A DNA stretch of 64,000 nucleotides from DASYQD01 sp963846495. GTDB lineage: Bacteria > Acidobacteriota > Thermoanaerobaculia > Multivoradales > JAIOJS01. The DNA lies in the NCBI GenBank assembly GCA_963846495.1, contig CAWJWP010000013.1, positions 682,001 through 746,000 on the forward strand, read 5' to 3'. This document shows, one piece after another, positions 46,697 to 55,529 of this stretch; the stretch's first letter is position 1; the number at the start of each line of letters is the position of its first letter. A program made the position numbers and the translations under genes. The notes beneath the pieces were generated by a model. The model was not told where the DNA came from. It did not search any database and worked only from the letters and a program-made list of their open reading frames with translations.

Positions 46697-47767
46697 CTAC
46701 AAGCGCATCAACACGCTGCCCCAATGGAGCCCGGCGCCCAGCGCCGTGAACGCCACCAACGCGCCCTGCGGCGCCTTGCCCTCCTCGCGCGCTTCGTGGA
46801 AGGCGAGCGGCAGCGTCGCCGAGGTGGTGTTGCCGTACTTCTGGATGTTGTTGTGCACCTTCGACTCGGGCAGGTCGAGCGCCTTGCGCGCCGCCTCGTT
46901 GATGCGCAGGTTGGCTTGGTGCATCACCAGCAGATCGAGGTCGGCGATGGCATAGCCCTGGTCGGCGAGCACTGCGCGCGTCGCCTCGGGCATGCGCGAG
47001 ACGGCGTACTTGAAGACCGCGCGGCCGTCCATCACCGGCACGGCGGCGGCGGAATCGACGATCTCATGCGACACGTACGGGCGCCGCCTGCTGCCCACGC
47101 CCGGCACGTGGAGGATGTCCTTTTCGGCCCCCTCGCCGTAGAGGCGAGCGCCGAGGATGCCGCGCCCGTCATCCTTCTCGTGGGTGCGGAAGACCATCGC
47201 GCCGGCGGCGTCGCCGAAGAGGACGAGCAGGTGCCGGAACTGCGAGTTCCACGCGAACTCCTCCGGCGGCAGCGCCTCCTCCTCGCCGTAGAGCACCTGC
47301 CAGGTGCGCGGCGAGAAGGGCATCAGCGAGGTGTGCACGTCGCAGCCGACGAGCAGCACCGTGCGCGCGATGCCGCTCCGGATCAGCGCGTCGACCACCT
47401 GCAGGCCGTAGGCGAAGCCGGCGCACTGTTGGCGGATGTCGAGCGCGGGGATTGGCCGGATGCCGAGCTTGTCCTGGATCAGCGTGCCCGACCCCGGGAA
47501 GTAGTGGTCGGGCGTCATCGTGGCGCAGACGAGGTAGTCGACCTCAGCGGCCTCGACGCCGGCGTCGGCGAGCGCCGCCCGCGCCGCCTCGGCGCCGAGG
47601 TCGGACGAGCCCACGCCCGGCTCGACGTAGTAGCGGGTGACGATGCCGCTGCGCTCCTGGATCCACGCGTCGGTGGTGTCGACGATGCGCGACAGCATGT
47701 GGTTGTCGACGACGCGCGGCGGCACGGCGATGCCGGTGCCGACGAGGAGAGCGCGGGTGGGCGGCAT
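46697..47767 (-). CDS. Beta-ketoacyl-ACP synthase III family protein (FabH-like)
   Basis: Thiolase-fold condensing enzyme of 356 residues. The catalytic triad is present: C115 in RQQCAGF, His in VMHQANLRI and Asn in YGNTTSAT. FabH starts fatty-acid synthesis from acetyl-CoA and malonyl-ACP. The segment around LYGEEEALPPEEFAWNSQFR is an insertion relative to housekeeping FabH, so a role in a specialised lipid or secondary pathway is possible. ATG 47767 has GGAG upstream; a TAAGCT box lies about 50 nt before the start. Confidence 0.88.
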   Translation of the reverse strand: MPPTRALLVGTGIAVPPRVVDNHMLSRIVDTTDAWIQERSGIVTRYYVEPGVGSSDLGAEAARAALADAGVEAAEVDYLVCATMTPDHYFPGSGTLIQDKLGIRPIPALDIRQQCAGFAYGLQVVDALIRSGIARTVLLVGCDVHTSLMPFSPRTWQVLYGEEEALPPEEFAWNSQFRHLLVLFGDAAGAMVFRTHEKDDGRGILGARLYGEGAEKDILHVPGVGSRRRPYVSHEIVDSAAAVPVMDGRAVFKYAVSRMPEATRAVLADQGYAIADLDLLVMHQANLRINEAARKALDLPESKVHNNIQKYGNTTSATLPLAFHEAREEGKAPQGALVAFTALGAGLHWGSVLMRL

Positions 47768-47824
47768 GGAAGCTCCTGCTGTTTGGCTGGCGCGCGGCGG
47801 TCGCTCGCGCGCGGAGCGGAGAGC

Positions 47825-48446
47825 TTATCGCCCCGGCCGCGACGGCAGCATCGACGGCGGGGGGACCGGCCGGTTGAAGATGACCGTCAGGTCCCCGCGC
47901 TTGACGAAGCGGTAGGCGGGCGCCGGCCGGCGGCGGTGGAGGCCGGCCGTCGACGCGACGTCGTAGTCCCAGCGCTCGAGGGGCGGATCGCCCTCGCGCG
48001 GATTGATCTCGTGGTCGATCTTCTTCGGCTCGCCGAAGAGCACGAAGACGAGGCCGCGGTCGGTGCGGCGGCCGAGGTAGCCGGCCTCGGAGAAGCGGCG
48101 GTCGGCCTCGGTCTCGCGTTGCTCGAAGAGCTGGCGCAGCGGATTGCCGGCGCGCGACGGGTCGGGATCGCGCGATGTCCAGAACGACTCGATGAACGCC
48201 GTCGCCGCCGCGTCGTCTTGCAGCGCGAGGTACGCCTGGATCTCTTCCGGCGTGGCCATCCGCGCGATGGCGCCGACGAGCCACTGCGAGAGCGCCGGCG
48301 AAAGTTGGGTGTTGATCGAGCTCGACGGCGGTGCGCGGCGGCGGCGCGGCGGCGCCGCCGCCACCGCTCGCGCAACCCGCGAGCAGCAGCGCGCCGGCGA
48401 GCAGCAGCGCGCTCGTCGCCCCGCGCCGCGCCGCGACCAACCTCAC
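47825..48446 (-). CDS. GWxTD-domain lipoprotein (one frame break)
   Basis: The N-terminus from GTG 48446 encodes a lipoprotein signal, ALLLAGALLLAGCASGGG. The conserved part (QWLVGAIARMATPEEIQAYL, ESFWTSRDPDPSRAGNPLRQ and FGEPKKIDHEINPREG) lies in another frame. A one-base change is needed near 48330-48345 within a GC-rich run. The GWxTD family is common in Acidobacteria and related phyla and has no known function. The GTG overlaps the folE stop. Confidence 0.75.
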
Positions 48447-49063
48447 GCGCCGCGCCTCAACAGGTCGAGGAACTCCTCGCGCACTTCCTTCTTGTAGAAG
48501 GTGCCGCGGATGGCCGAGGTGACGGTGACGGCGCCCGGCTTCTTCACCCCACGCATCTCGACGCACAGGTGGCGCGCCTCGATCACCACCATCGCCCCCT
48601 GCGGCTTCAGCTCCGACTCGATGAAGCCGACGACCTGCTCGGTCAGCCGCTCCTGCAGCTGCGGCCGCTTGGCGTAGAACTCGAGGATGCGCCCGAACTT
48701 GGAGAGGCCGAGGATGCGGTCGTTGGGGATGTAGGCCATGTGGGCGTGGCCGTAGAAGGGCACCAGGTGGTGGGCGCACATGGAGTAGAAGGGAATCTCC
48801 TTCTCCATCACCATCGCCCGATAGCCCTCGTCGTTGGGGAAGCAGGTCACCTGCGGCCGCGATCCCTCGCGCAGGCCGGAGAACATCTCGGCGTACATGC
48901 GCGCGACGCGGCGATCGGTCTCGCGCAGGTTGGGGTCAGCGAGGTCGAGCTTGAGCTCGGAGAGGATGCCGCGCACGTGGCCGGCGATGCGCTCGAGCGC
49001 ATCGGCGTCGAGCTCGAGGGGTGCCGGCGAGGCGGCCTTGGGTCGGTCGAGGATGTCGGTCAA
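48443..49063 (-). CDS. folE: GTP cyclohydrolase I
   Basis: Converts GTP to dihydroneopterin triphosphate, the first step of folate and pterin synthesis. In the 206 residues, SMCAHHLVPFYGHAHMAYIP holds the zinc Cys and active-site His, GLSKFGRILEFYAKRPQLQE is typical, and CVEMRGVKKPGAVT contains the second zinc Cys. The start is TTG 49063 with AAGGAG 4-5 nt upstream. A TAGGAT box about 50 nt upstream may be the -10. It overlaps the GWxTD gene downstream. Confidence 0.96.
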   Translation of the reverse strand: MTDILDRPKAASPAPLELDADALERIAGHVRGILSELKLDLADPNLRETDRRVARMYAEMFSGLREGSRPQVTCFPNDEGYRAMVMEKEIPFYSMCAHHLVPFYGHAHMAYIPNDRILGLSKFGRILEFYAKRPQLQERLTEQVVGFIESELKPQGAMVVIEARHLCVEMRGVKKPGAVTVTSAIRGTFYKKEVREEFLDLLRRGA

Positions 49064-49168
49064 CGGGCTCCTTGGCAGCGGTCCGCCTAGTGGGCGCGAT
49101 TGCGGCTGCCGACCGAAATCCTACAACGCGGCACCGCGGCGACCGGTCGCGGTGAACGGCGGCGGGGC

Positions 49169-49174
49169 TAGAAT
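49169..49174 (+). promoter_or_regulatory. -10 box (TAGAAT), leaderless arrangement, of the Cys-type Rdx gene
   Basis: GCTAGAAT ends exactly 6 nt before ATG 49181; no SD is present. Confidence 0.55.
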
Positions 49175-49180
49175 CGCCCC

Positions 49181-49441
49181 ATGAGCCGCCTGGAAATCGA
49201 ATACTGCGTGGCCTGCAACTACTACCCGCGCGCCGCGGGTTTGGCGGACGAGTTGGAGAAGAAGCTCGGGCTCAAATCGGAGCTGATCAAAAGTAAGGGC
49301 GGCGTCTTCGAGGTGAGCTTCGGAGGCGAGCTGCTGCACTCGAAGAAGCAGAGTGGGCGGTTTCCGGAGCCGGGCGAGGTCGAGGGGAAGTTGCAGGCGC
49401 GCCTCGGCCTCGCCGCCGCGCCGGGCTCGGGCGGAAGTTAG
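49181..49441 (+). CDS. Rdx-family (SelW-like) thioredoxin-fold protein, Cys form
   Basis: An 86-residue Rdx/SelW-like redox protein. The N-terminal strand and motif IEYCVACNYYPRAAGLADEL place C9 and C12 as the redox CxxC. KGGVFEVSFGGELLHSKKQS and GRFPEPGEVEGKL complete the fold. It is a close paralogue of the Sec-containing gene 80 nt downstream, where position 12 is selenocysteine. The start is ATG 49181 with a leaderless-type promoter. Its redox partner is unknown. Confidence 0.88.
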   Translation: MSRLEIEYCVACNYYPRAAGLADELEKKLGLKSELIKSKGGVFEVSFGGELLHSKKQSGRFPEPGEVEGKLQARLGLAAAPGSGGS

Positions 49442-49509
49442 CCTCGGCCCTGGGCAGGCGAGGCCCGCAGCAGCTGCGCCACGCTCGGCAGCCCCGAGGC
49501 GCCCGGCGC

Positions 49510-49515
49510 TACAAT
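49510..49515 (+). promoter_or_regulatory. -10 box (TACAAT), leaderless arrangement, of the selenoprotein gene
   Basis: GCTACAAT ends exactly 6 nt before ATG 49522, so the selenoprotein has its own promoter apart from its Cys paralogue. Confidence 0.55.
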
Positions 49516-49521
49516 CGCCGC

Positions 49522-49776
49522 ATGAGCGAGCTGGTCATCCAATACTGCGGAATGTGAGGTTACGAGGGGCGGGCCGCCAGTTTGGCGGCCTCGTTGAAGA
49601 AGCGATTCGGCATCGATTCCACTCTGATCAAGAAGTCGGGCGGCATCTTCGAGGTGAGCTGCGGGCGACAGGGCGAAGAGGTGCTCTTCTCGAAGAAGAT
49701 GCTCGGCCGCTTCCCCAACGCCGGCGAGGTCGAGGGGAAGCTGCAGACGCGCCTCGGTAGCAGCGCCGGGGCGTAG
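49522..49776 (+). CDS. Rdx-family (SelW-like) selenoprotein with in-frame UGA
   Basis: An 84-residue selenoprotein. The start MSELVIQYCGM is followed by TGA at 49555-49557. The frame then continues GYEGRAASLAASLKKRFGID and KSGGIFEVSC to GRFPNAGEVEGKL and a TAG stop. Reading TGA as Sec gives a CxxU motif (C9, U12) exactly where the upstream paralogue has CxxC. A hairpin 14-34 nt after the TGA fits a bacterial SECIS. Ordinary gene finders would split or miss it. The selA/selB/selC/selD genes are not in this window, so decoding capacity is inferred. Confidence 0.88.
49571..49591 (+). promoter_or_regulatory. Putative bacterial SECIS element
   Basis: GGCCGCC (49572-49578) pairs perfectly with GGCGGCC (49584-49590), extended by a G-T pair at 49571/49591. 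The apical loop is AGTTT, with G in the second position. The loop lies about 22 nt after the TGA, inside the range known for SelB-bound bacterial SECIS elements. Confidence 0.75.
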
Positions 49777-49798
49777 GCCGGCGAACGCTCGGCGGGCC

Positions 49799-51297
49799 AT
49801 GACACGCCCGCGGCGATGGCTGCTCGCTTTCGGCGCGGCGGCGCTGCTGGTCGCCGTGGATGCATTCGTCGTCGAGCCGCGGCTGCTGCTCGGGCGCGAC
49901 GAGGTGAAGCTCGACGTCGGCGTGGCGCCGCTGCGGATCGCTCATCTCTCCGACCTGCACCTGCGCAGCGCCGACTCGTACCTCGCGCGCAAGCTGGTGC
50001 GCGAGGTGAGGGCGGCGCGGCCCGACGTCGTGCTGGTGAGCGGCGACTGGGTCGACGACGTGCGCGAGCGGCGCGGGCTGGTGGCGCACGCGCGCGAGGC
50101 GGCGGCGCTGGCCGGCGAGCTGCGGCGCGTCGCGCCGGTGATGGCGGTGCAGGGGCACAGCGACTATCTCGGCGAGCTGGTGGCGATCCTCGCAAGTAGC
50201 GGCGTTACGTGGTTGTCGAACGAGGGCCGGCGGGTCGGGCGCGGTGACGGCGTGCTGGTGCTCGGCCTCAACCAGCAGGTGGGGCACGACGCGGGGGAGG
50301 CGCCGCCACCGTTCGCGCCGCTGACAGCTCGCGGACGGGTGGGCGCTCGGGCGGCGGCAGGACGAACCCGGCAACGAGAACCGCTACCTGAGCTTCGATC
50401 CCTCGCCGCGTTCGCTCGCCGACGACGGCGGCCCGCTCGCCTGGCGCGGGTACGAGGCCAGCGTCGCGGTGTGGAACGACGGCGCTATGGACGCGGGGCT
50501 GGCGATCCACAGCCGCTACGTCCTCGGCGAGGATCGCTTCCTGCGGCTGGGCGGTGGCGGCGGCACGGGCCAGCGACCGCGGCGGCAGCTTCCGGCTGGT
50601 GATCGACGGCTCGGCAGCCACCGCCGGCGAATGGGACACCGGCGTCGCGCCGCTGCCGCGTCGTTGGTATCGGCTCCGCCTGCGCGCCGAGGTCGAGGCC
50701 GGCGAAGTGCGCGTGAGCGGGAAGGCGTGGCCGGCGGACGAGGCCGAGCCGCGAGAGTGGCAGGCGAAGCTCGTCGACCGCTCGCCGACGCGCGTCGACG
50801 CCGGCACGGTGGCGCTGTGGACGCAGGGCCGAGGCGCGGCCGCCTTCCGCGACCTGCGCGTGCACGCGCTCGACGGACGGCCGCTGCTCACGGCGGCGTT
50901 CGACGAAGCGCGGCGCCCGGCCGGCTGGCGCGACGGCACGCGGGCTACGCGGCTCGCGCTCGCCCTCGCGCGCAGCCCGGCGGTCGCCGCGGTCACCGCG
51001 CGTGTCGTGCTCACGCATTCCCCCGACGCCGCTCGCGAGGCCGCCGCCCGCGGCATCGACGTCGTGCTCGCCGGGCACACTCACGGCGGTCAAGTGCGGC
51101 TGCCCGGCATCGGCGCCCTGCTCACCCGCACGCGGCTGGGCCGGCGCTACGACCGCGGTCTCTTCCGGCTCGACGACGCGCGCGCCGGAGGCACGTGGCT
51201 CTACGTCAACCCGGGCATCGGCACCTCGTTGCTGCCGGTGCGCTTCTGCGACCCGCCCGGCTGGGCGCTCGTCGACCTGCGTCCGAGCCCTGGCTAG
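49799..51297 (+). CDS. Metallophosphoesterase interrupted by a lectin-like domain (two frame breaks)
   Basis: A membrane-anchored phosphoesterase (N-terminal helix LLAFGAAALLVAVDAFVV). Metal motifs are LSDLHLRS, SGDWVDD, LTHSPDA and AGHTHGGQ. The usual GNHD reads GHSD. Between the halves, about 50325-51000, lies a beta-sandwich-like insertion (NENRYLSFDPSPRS, then SFRLVIDGSAATAGEWDTG and WYRLRLRAEVEAGEVRVSG) resembling concanavalin-like domains. The frame must shift near 50300-50325 and again near 50545-50575, both in GC-rich runs. It ends convergently with RlmD, overlapping 4 nt. Confidence 0.7.
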
Positions 51298-52505
51298 GCA
51301 GGCGCTTCCCGCACGAGCTGCGCCACGCTCTCCATGTGGCCGCTCTGCGGGAAGAGGTCGAAGAGCGTCAGGCTCTCGAGGCGGTAGACGGTGAGCAGCT
51401 CGCGCAGGTCGCGGGCGAGCGTCGCCGCGTGGCAGGAGACGTAGGTGAAGCGCTCGGGCTGGCGAAGGAGCAGCGCCTTGCGCACGCTCGTCGCCAGGCC
51501 GTCGCGCGGCGGGTCGACGAGCACGCGGTCGAGCGAGGACGGCAGCTGCCCCACCCAGCTCTCGACCACCTGCGGCACGACGGCGACGTGCGGCAGCCGG
51601 TTGCGCTTGGCGTTGCCGCGCGCGTAACGCGCCGAGACGCGGTCGCCCTCGACGGCGGTGACCGACCGGTAGCGACGGCCGAGCGGCAGGCTGAAGAGAC
51701 CGACGCCGGCGTAGAGGTCGACCGCGGCGGCGCCCTCCCACGGCCCCACCGCCGTCTCCAACAGGCGCGCGACCAGCGTGCGGTGCGCCTGGAAGAAGCA
51801 GCGCGCGTCGAGCCGGTAGACGAAGTCGCCGACAGTGAGCGGCACGTCGCCGTGCGGCAGGTCGCCGGCGACCGGCGCCGCCGACAGCTCGCCGCCGTCG
51901 CCGACCAGCAGGTCGATGCGCGCGGGAAGCTCGCCGCCACCCTCCGCAAGCCGCTCCGGCAGCGTCGGGATCTGCGCTTCGAGCGTCGGCTCGAGGATGG
52001 GGCAGGCGCTTACCGGCACCAGCGTGTGCGAGCCGCGCGCGAAGTAGCCCACCTGCGGCGCGCCTTCCGCGTCGCGCCCGGTGTGGAGCTGCGTGCGCAG
52101 GCGATACGCCCATGCCTCACCGGCGACGACCTCGAGGCTCGGCGGCGTGGTGACGCCGCCGACGCGCGACAGCGTCTCGACGACCGCCTCGGCCTTGTAG
52201 CGCACCTGCAGCGCGTCCTCGACGTGCTGCAGCTGGCAGCCGCCGCAGTCGACGAAGTAGGGGCAGGGCGGCTCGCGCCTCCCCGGGCCGGGCGCCAGCA
52301 GCTCGACGATCTCGGCGCGGCCGTAGTCGGGCCGCCGCTCGACGATGCGCACGCGCACGCGATCGCCGGGCGCCGAGCGGGCGATGAAGAGCGGGATGCC
52401 GTCGACGCGGGCGAGACCGTCGCCGCCGGCGACCAGCTTCTCGATCACGACCTCGACCTCGTCGAGGGCGGCGAGGCGGAGCGCGACCTCGCGGCGGTCC
52501 CTCAT
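51294..52505 (-). CDS. 23S rRNA (uracil-5-)-methyltransferase, RlmD/RumA-like
   Basis: SAM-dependent RNA m5U methyltransferase of 403 residues. An N-terminal TRAM domain (about 1-65) precedes the Fe-S-type cysteine cluster CPYFVDCGGCQLQH. The SAM motif is DLYAGVGLFSLPLG, RVLVDPPRDGL follows, and the catalytic Cys is in YVSCHAATLARD. ATG 52505 overlaps the esterase stop (ATGA). RlmD, RlmC and TrmA cannot be told apart from sequence alone; the Fe-S cluster favours the RlmD/RlmC group. Confidence 0.88.
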   Translation of the reverse strand: MRDRREVALRLAALDEVEVVIEKLVAGGDGLARVDGIPLFIARSAPGDRVRVRIVERRPDYGRAEIVELLAPGPGRREPPCPYFVDCGGCQLQHVEDALQVRYKAEAVVETLSRVGGVTTPPSLEVVAGEAWAYRLRTQLHTGRDAEGAPQVGYFARGSHTLVPVSACPILEPTLEAQIPTLPERLAEGGGELPARIDLLVGDGGELSAAPVAGDLPHGDVPLTVGDFVYRLDARCFFQAHRTLVARLLETAVGPWEGAAAVDLYAGVGLFSLPLGRRYRSVTAVEGDRVSARYARGNAKRNRLPHVAVVPQVVESWVGQLPSSLDRVLVDPPRDGLATSVRKALLLRQPERFTYVSCHAATLARDLRELLTVYRLESLTLFDLFPQSGHMESVAQLVREAPA

Positions 52506-53401
52506 GACGGCGACGCCTCGGCGAGCCGGCGCGCCGCCCAGACGATGCCTTCCTCGGTGACGTCCGGCCAGTAGCTCCAGTCGTGAGCGCCGGGCGCCAG
52601 CTTCAGCTCGACGGCGAGCCCCTTCTCGCGCGCGTGCTTGGTGAAGAGCTCGCTCGCCTCGTCGAGGCGGTACTTGTCCTCGGTGCCGGCGAAGAGCAAG
52701 AACGGCGGCGCCGCCGCGAGCTCGGCGGCGCTCATCGCGCCGAGCATGCGGTAGGGGTCGTTGCGGCGCAGCGCCTTCTCGTCCGGCGGCCCCAAGACGC
52801 GCTTGATCATCGGCCGCATGAACAGATTGGCGTCGCGCACGAAGGCCCCAGTCGAGCGGCACCAGCAGCCCCGAGATGGAGACGACGGCGGCGGTCTCGC
52901 GCGGATTGCGCAGCCCCATGCGCACGGCGCCGGCGCCGCCCATCGAGATGCCGACGTAGGCGCGGCTGTGCGGCCCGCTGCGCACCGGCCAGCGCGACGC
53001 GACCTGCGCCGGCAGCTCGGCCGTCACCCACTGCTCGTAGCGGCGGCGGCCGTCCCAGGAGTCGGCCCAGAAGCCGCGGTCTCCCTCGGGCGCGACGAGG
53101 ACGAACGGCGGCACCTCGCCGCGCGCCACCCGCGCCGCGACGCGCTGCGCCACGCCTTGCCTCCAGAGGATGGCATCGCTCCCCCACAGGTCGTGGAGGA
53201 AGTAGACGACGGGAAACGGCCCCGCGCCGGCGCTCGGCGGCGGCGCCAGCACGCGAAACTCGCCGCCGCCCTTACCGAGCGGCGCCGGGACGCGGATCGG
53301 CTCCGGCGCCGTCGCTGTCGCAGGCAGCGAGCAGCAGCGAAGCGGCGAACGAAGCGGCGACGAAGAAGAAGACGGCGGCGCGGGTCGCGCGGGCGCAACA
53401 T
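52502..53401 (-). CDS. Esterase-like alpha/beta hydrolase lipoprotein (frame breaks)
   Basis: Esterase-D/tannase-like hydrolase. FPVVYFLHDLWGSD, the nucleophile elbow YVGISMGGAGAVRMGLRNP and APGAHDWSYWPDV with the catalytic His are clear. A lipoprotein signal (FVAASFAASLLLAACDSDG) lies upstream in another frame. To join ATG 53401, signal, body and C-terminus, single-base shifts are needed near 53370-53390, 53290-53310 and 52835-52850. Either the sequence is faulty here or the gene is decaying. The stop overlaps the rlmD start. Confidence 0.65.
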
Positions 53402-53429
53402 CGCCGCGCAGCGTACCCCAGCGCGGCTC

Positions 53430-54497
53430 CTAGATCTCTTCGTACACCCAGCGGCGGATGGGCTGCAGCCGGCGGCTCACGCTCTCCGGGTCGGGATCGA
53501 TGTGCCACAGCGTCGAGGCGATCGACGACAGCAGCGAGTTGCCGTCCTGCGGCGTGAAGCAGAAGCCGTAGACCTCGCGCTCGTTGCGCACCGCGATCGT
53601 CGGCCGCACCAGCACCGTCTGCGACAGGATGCGGCCGTAGTAGCCGTGGTCGCGGCCGAAGCTGAAGATGAGGTTGGCGTGCCGCTTGTCGGTCATCGCC
53701 ACCCGCGGGTTGTCGTCGAGGCGCTTCATCACCTCGTCCTTGCTGGTGTCGCGGTTCATCACCATGTGGAACCACAGCGAGTGCATGTACTGGGTGTTGA
53801 GCTTGACCGCCGAGGAGAAGAGGTCGAGGTCCTTGCCGAGGGTCTTGAACAGCGAGTGGGCGTCGCGCGCGTGGTGGGTGCCGAACTCGGCGTCGTCGTG
53901 CTTGCCCACCTGCGGCGCCGGGATGTAGCTGTCGCTCTGCGTGATGTCGTTCGCCCGCCGCATGCAGACGAAGATGGCGCGCTGCGAGGCTGAAGCTCGC
54001 CGTTGCCCTCGTCGCAGACGGTGCGGATCAAGCGTGGTGATGTTGTGGGTGTTGCACGACACCACCTGGATGAAGCGGTCCTCGCCGGGCACCAGCGCCT
54101 CGTCGTTGACGCCGCGCGCGTAGGGCTTGCCGAAGCCGAACTCGCTGCCCTGGGCGATGAAGCCCTTGGGCCCGGAGAGGTTGAGGTAGCACTCTTCCTT
54201 GTTCTGGTTGCCGGCGGGCGTGCAGTCCATCACCACCGTGGCGCGCTCGAGCGCCTCCTTGGCGGTGAAGCTCACCTTGTGCCCCATCTTCTCGAAGTCG
54301 TCGACGCGGTCGTCGTCGGTGGCGAGCTTGGCGCCGCGCTCCATCAGGTGCTTGAGCTTGGCGCGGTCGGCGGCGAGCGGCGTGCGCTTGTGGAAGGTGA
54401 CCTCGTCGACGCCCAGCTTCTCGTGGAAGTCGGTGAACAGGCCGATCAGCGGCTCGCCGATCGTGCCGGTGCCGACGATGTGGACGATCTTCTTCAT
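53430..54497 (-). CDS. Type II glyceraldehyde-3-phosphate dehydrogenase-like protein (paired frame breaks)
   Basis: Resembles archaeal-type (type II) GAPDH. IVHIVGTGTIGEPLIGLFTD is the NAD(P) loop, VVMDCTPAG is conserved, and the catalytic Cys is C148 in VVSCNTHNITT. The C-terminal half is normal in length. Between about 53985 and 54032 the native frame (IRTVCDEGNGELQ) lies one frame away, so about 15 residues are scrambled by two compensating one-base changes. ATG 54497 has GAGGG upstream. It could act in glycolysis or gluconeogenesis, but type II enzymes are unusual in bacteria. Confidence 0.75.
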   Translation of the reverse strand: MKKIVHIVGTGTIGEPLIGLFTDFHEKLGVDEVTFHKRTPLAADRAKLKHLMERGAKLATDDDRVDDFEKMGHKVSFTAKEALERATVVMDCTPAGNQNKEECYLNLSGPKGFIAQGSEFGFGKPYARGVNDEALVPGEDRFIQVVSCNTHNITTLDPHRLRRGQRRASASQRAIFVCMRRANDITQSDSYIPAPQVGKHDDAEFGTHHARDAHSLFKTLGKDLDLFSSAVKLNTQYMHSLWFHMVMNRDTSKDEVMKRLDDNPRVAMTDKRHANLIFSFGRDHGYYGRILSQTVLVRPTIAVRNEREVYGFCFTPQDGNSLLSSIASTLWHIDPDPESVSRRLQPIRRWVYEEI

Positions 54498-54683
54498 GTG
54501 ACCCTCGCGAGTGGGTTGGCTGGCCGGAGCGGCGCGCGTAGCGGATGCCGGCACGGCGGGCGGCGCAGCCGACGGCGGGAAACGGCTCCGCTGGCGGGCA
54601 GCGAGCCTAACAAAAGGGCGAGGAAAGGCGCTACCGGCGCCTGACCGGCAGAGCGCCGCAGCTGGGCGCGTCAGCGATCGGGC

Positions 54684-54917
54684 TCAGGCGCGGCGGACGG
54701 CGAAGAAACTATGCGACGTGGTGGCGTCGCCTCGTAGCGGTTCGGCGCCGGCTCCGAGGCGCTGCGCCAGCTGCTGGATCTCGTCCAGGTCCGCCGGGAG
54801 CTCCGGCATCGCCAGCAGAGTCTCGCCGCCGGCCAGCTGCACCTCGGCGACGCGGACGTCGGCATCACAGCGGTCGCCGACGAGCTGCGCGTCGAGTGCA
54901 ATCACCAGCAGAATCAC
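54684..54917 (-). CDS. Small protein of unknown function
   Basis: A 77-residue product from GTG 54917, preceded by a strong AGGAGG (54921-54926) only 3 nt away. The sequence ILLVIALDAQLVGDRCDADV, then VAEVQLAGGETLLAMPELPA, looks like a folded protein rather than a shadow frame. It overlaps the 3' end of the preceding minus-strand gene by about 50 nt. The family is not recognised. Confidence 0.5.
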   Translation of the reverse strand: MILLVIALDAQLVGDRCDADVRVAEVQLAGGETLLAMPELPADLDEIQQLAQRLGAGAEPLRGDATTSHSFFAVRRA

Positions 54918-55359
54918 TCGCCTCCTGCGGCCCACTTAGAACCTCCAGCGTTCCACGTTGACCAAAATGCCAGACGTAGAACGCCCCGCGCGAGAGCACT
55001 CGCCACAGTTCGCCGCGGGCATAAGCAAGGACGAACGCGATGCTGTCGTTGCTCGCCGCGGCAGCGTCTCGATCAGGGTCCATCGCGCAAGCGGCGGCGG
55101 TGGCAACCAACAAGCGAGCCTGATCGCCGGTCGCCTTCGCGAGCCGCGGACGACAACGTCGCAGGTTCGCGACGAATCGGGAGACGAGGGCGTCCGCGCC
55201 CTCTCCCTGATGCGCGATTCCTGGCTCGGCCAGCAACAGGAGCTGCTGACCTCGGTGGCCGAAGATTCGCCTCGTCGCCTCCGGGCGCTCGTCGACCTCG
55301 AGGAAGGTCTGGCACTTCACCAGCCGGATCACCGGCGACGCTGAGGCGGTGGCCGTCAT
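54865..55359 (-). CDS. Hypothetical protein
   Basis: A 164-residue open frame with mixed, protein-like composition (VIRLVKCQTFLEVDERPEAT, then SNDSIAFVLAYARGELWRVL and FYVWHFGQRGTLEVL). It is less GC-biased than neighbouring genes. No domain is recognised. The last 25 residues overlap the next gene and are low in complexity, so the true stop could differ. ATG 55359 has no clear SD. Confidence 0.45.
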   Translation of the reverse strand: MTATASASPVIRLVKCQTFLEVDERPEATRRIFGHRGQQLLLLAEPGIAHQGEGADALVSRFVANLRRCRPRLAKATGDQARLLVATAAACAMDPDRDAAAASNDSIAFVLAYARGELWRVLSRGAFYVWHFGQRGTLEVLSGPQEASDSAGDCTRRAARRRPL

Positions 55360-55529
55360 GACGAGTCCGCCACATACACTACACCCGTAGACTCTGAAGA
55401 CAAGGCCGACTGCTGCGGAGGCGCTGCGTCGAGCAGCGGCGCGTCAGGGCCTTCCGATCGTCGACGGTGCGGCGCTCGATCGGGCCTCGGCGCTAGCGCC
55501 GGGCCACCGGCCTAACGTGGCAGTGAGCG

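Noticed and set aside
49555..49557. TGA in the second Rdx gene as a true stop or pseudogene mutation
   Set aside because: It aligns with the redox Cys of the paralogue, conserved sequence resumes immediately in the same frame, and a SECIS-like hairpin follows; selenocysteine explains all three. In-frame recoding also differs from the one-base shifts seen elsewhere.
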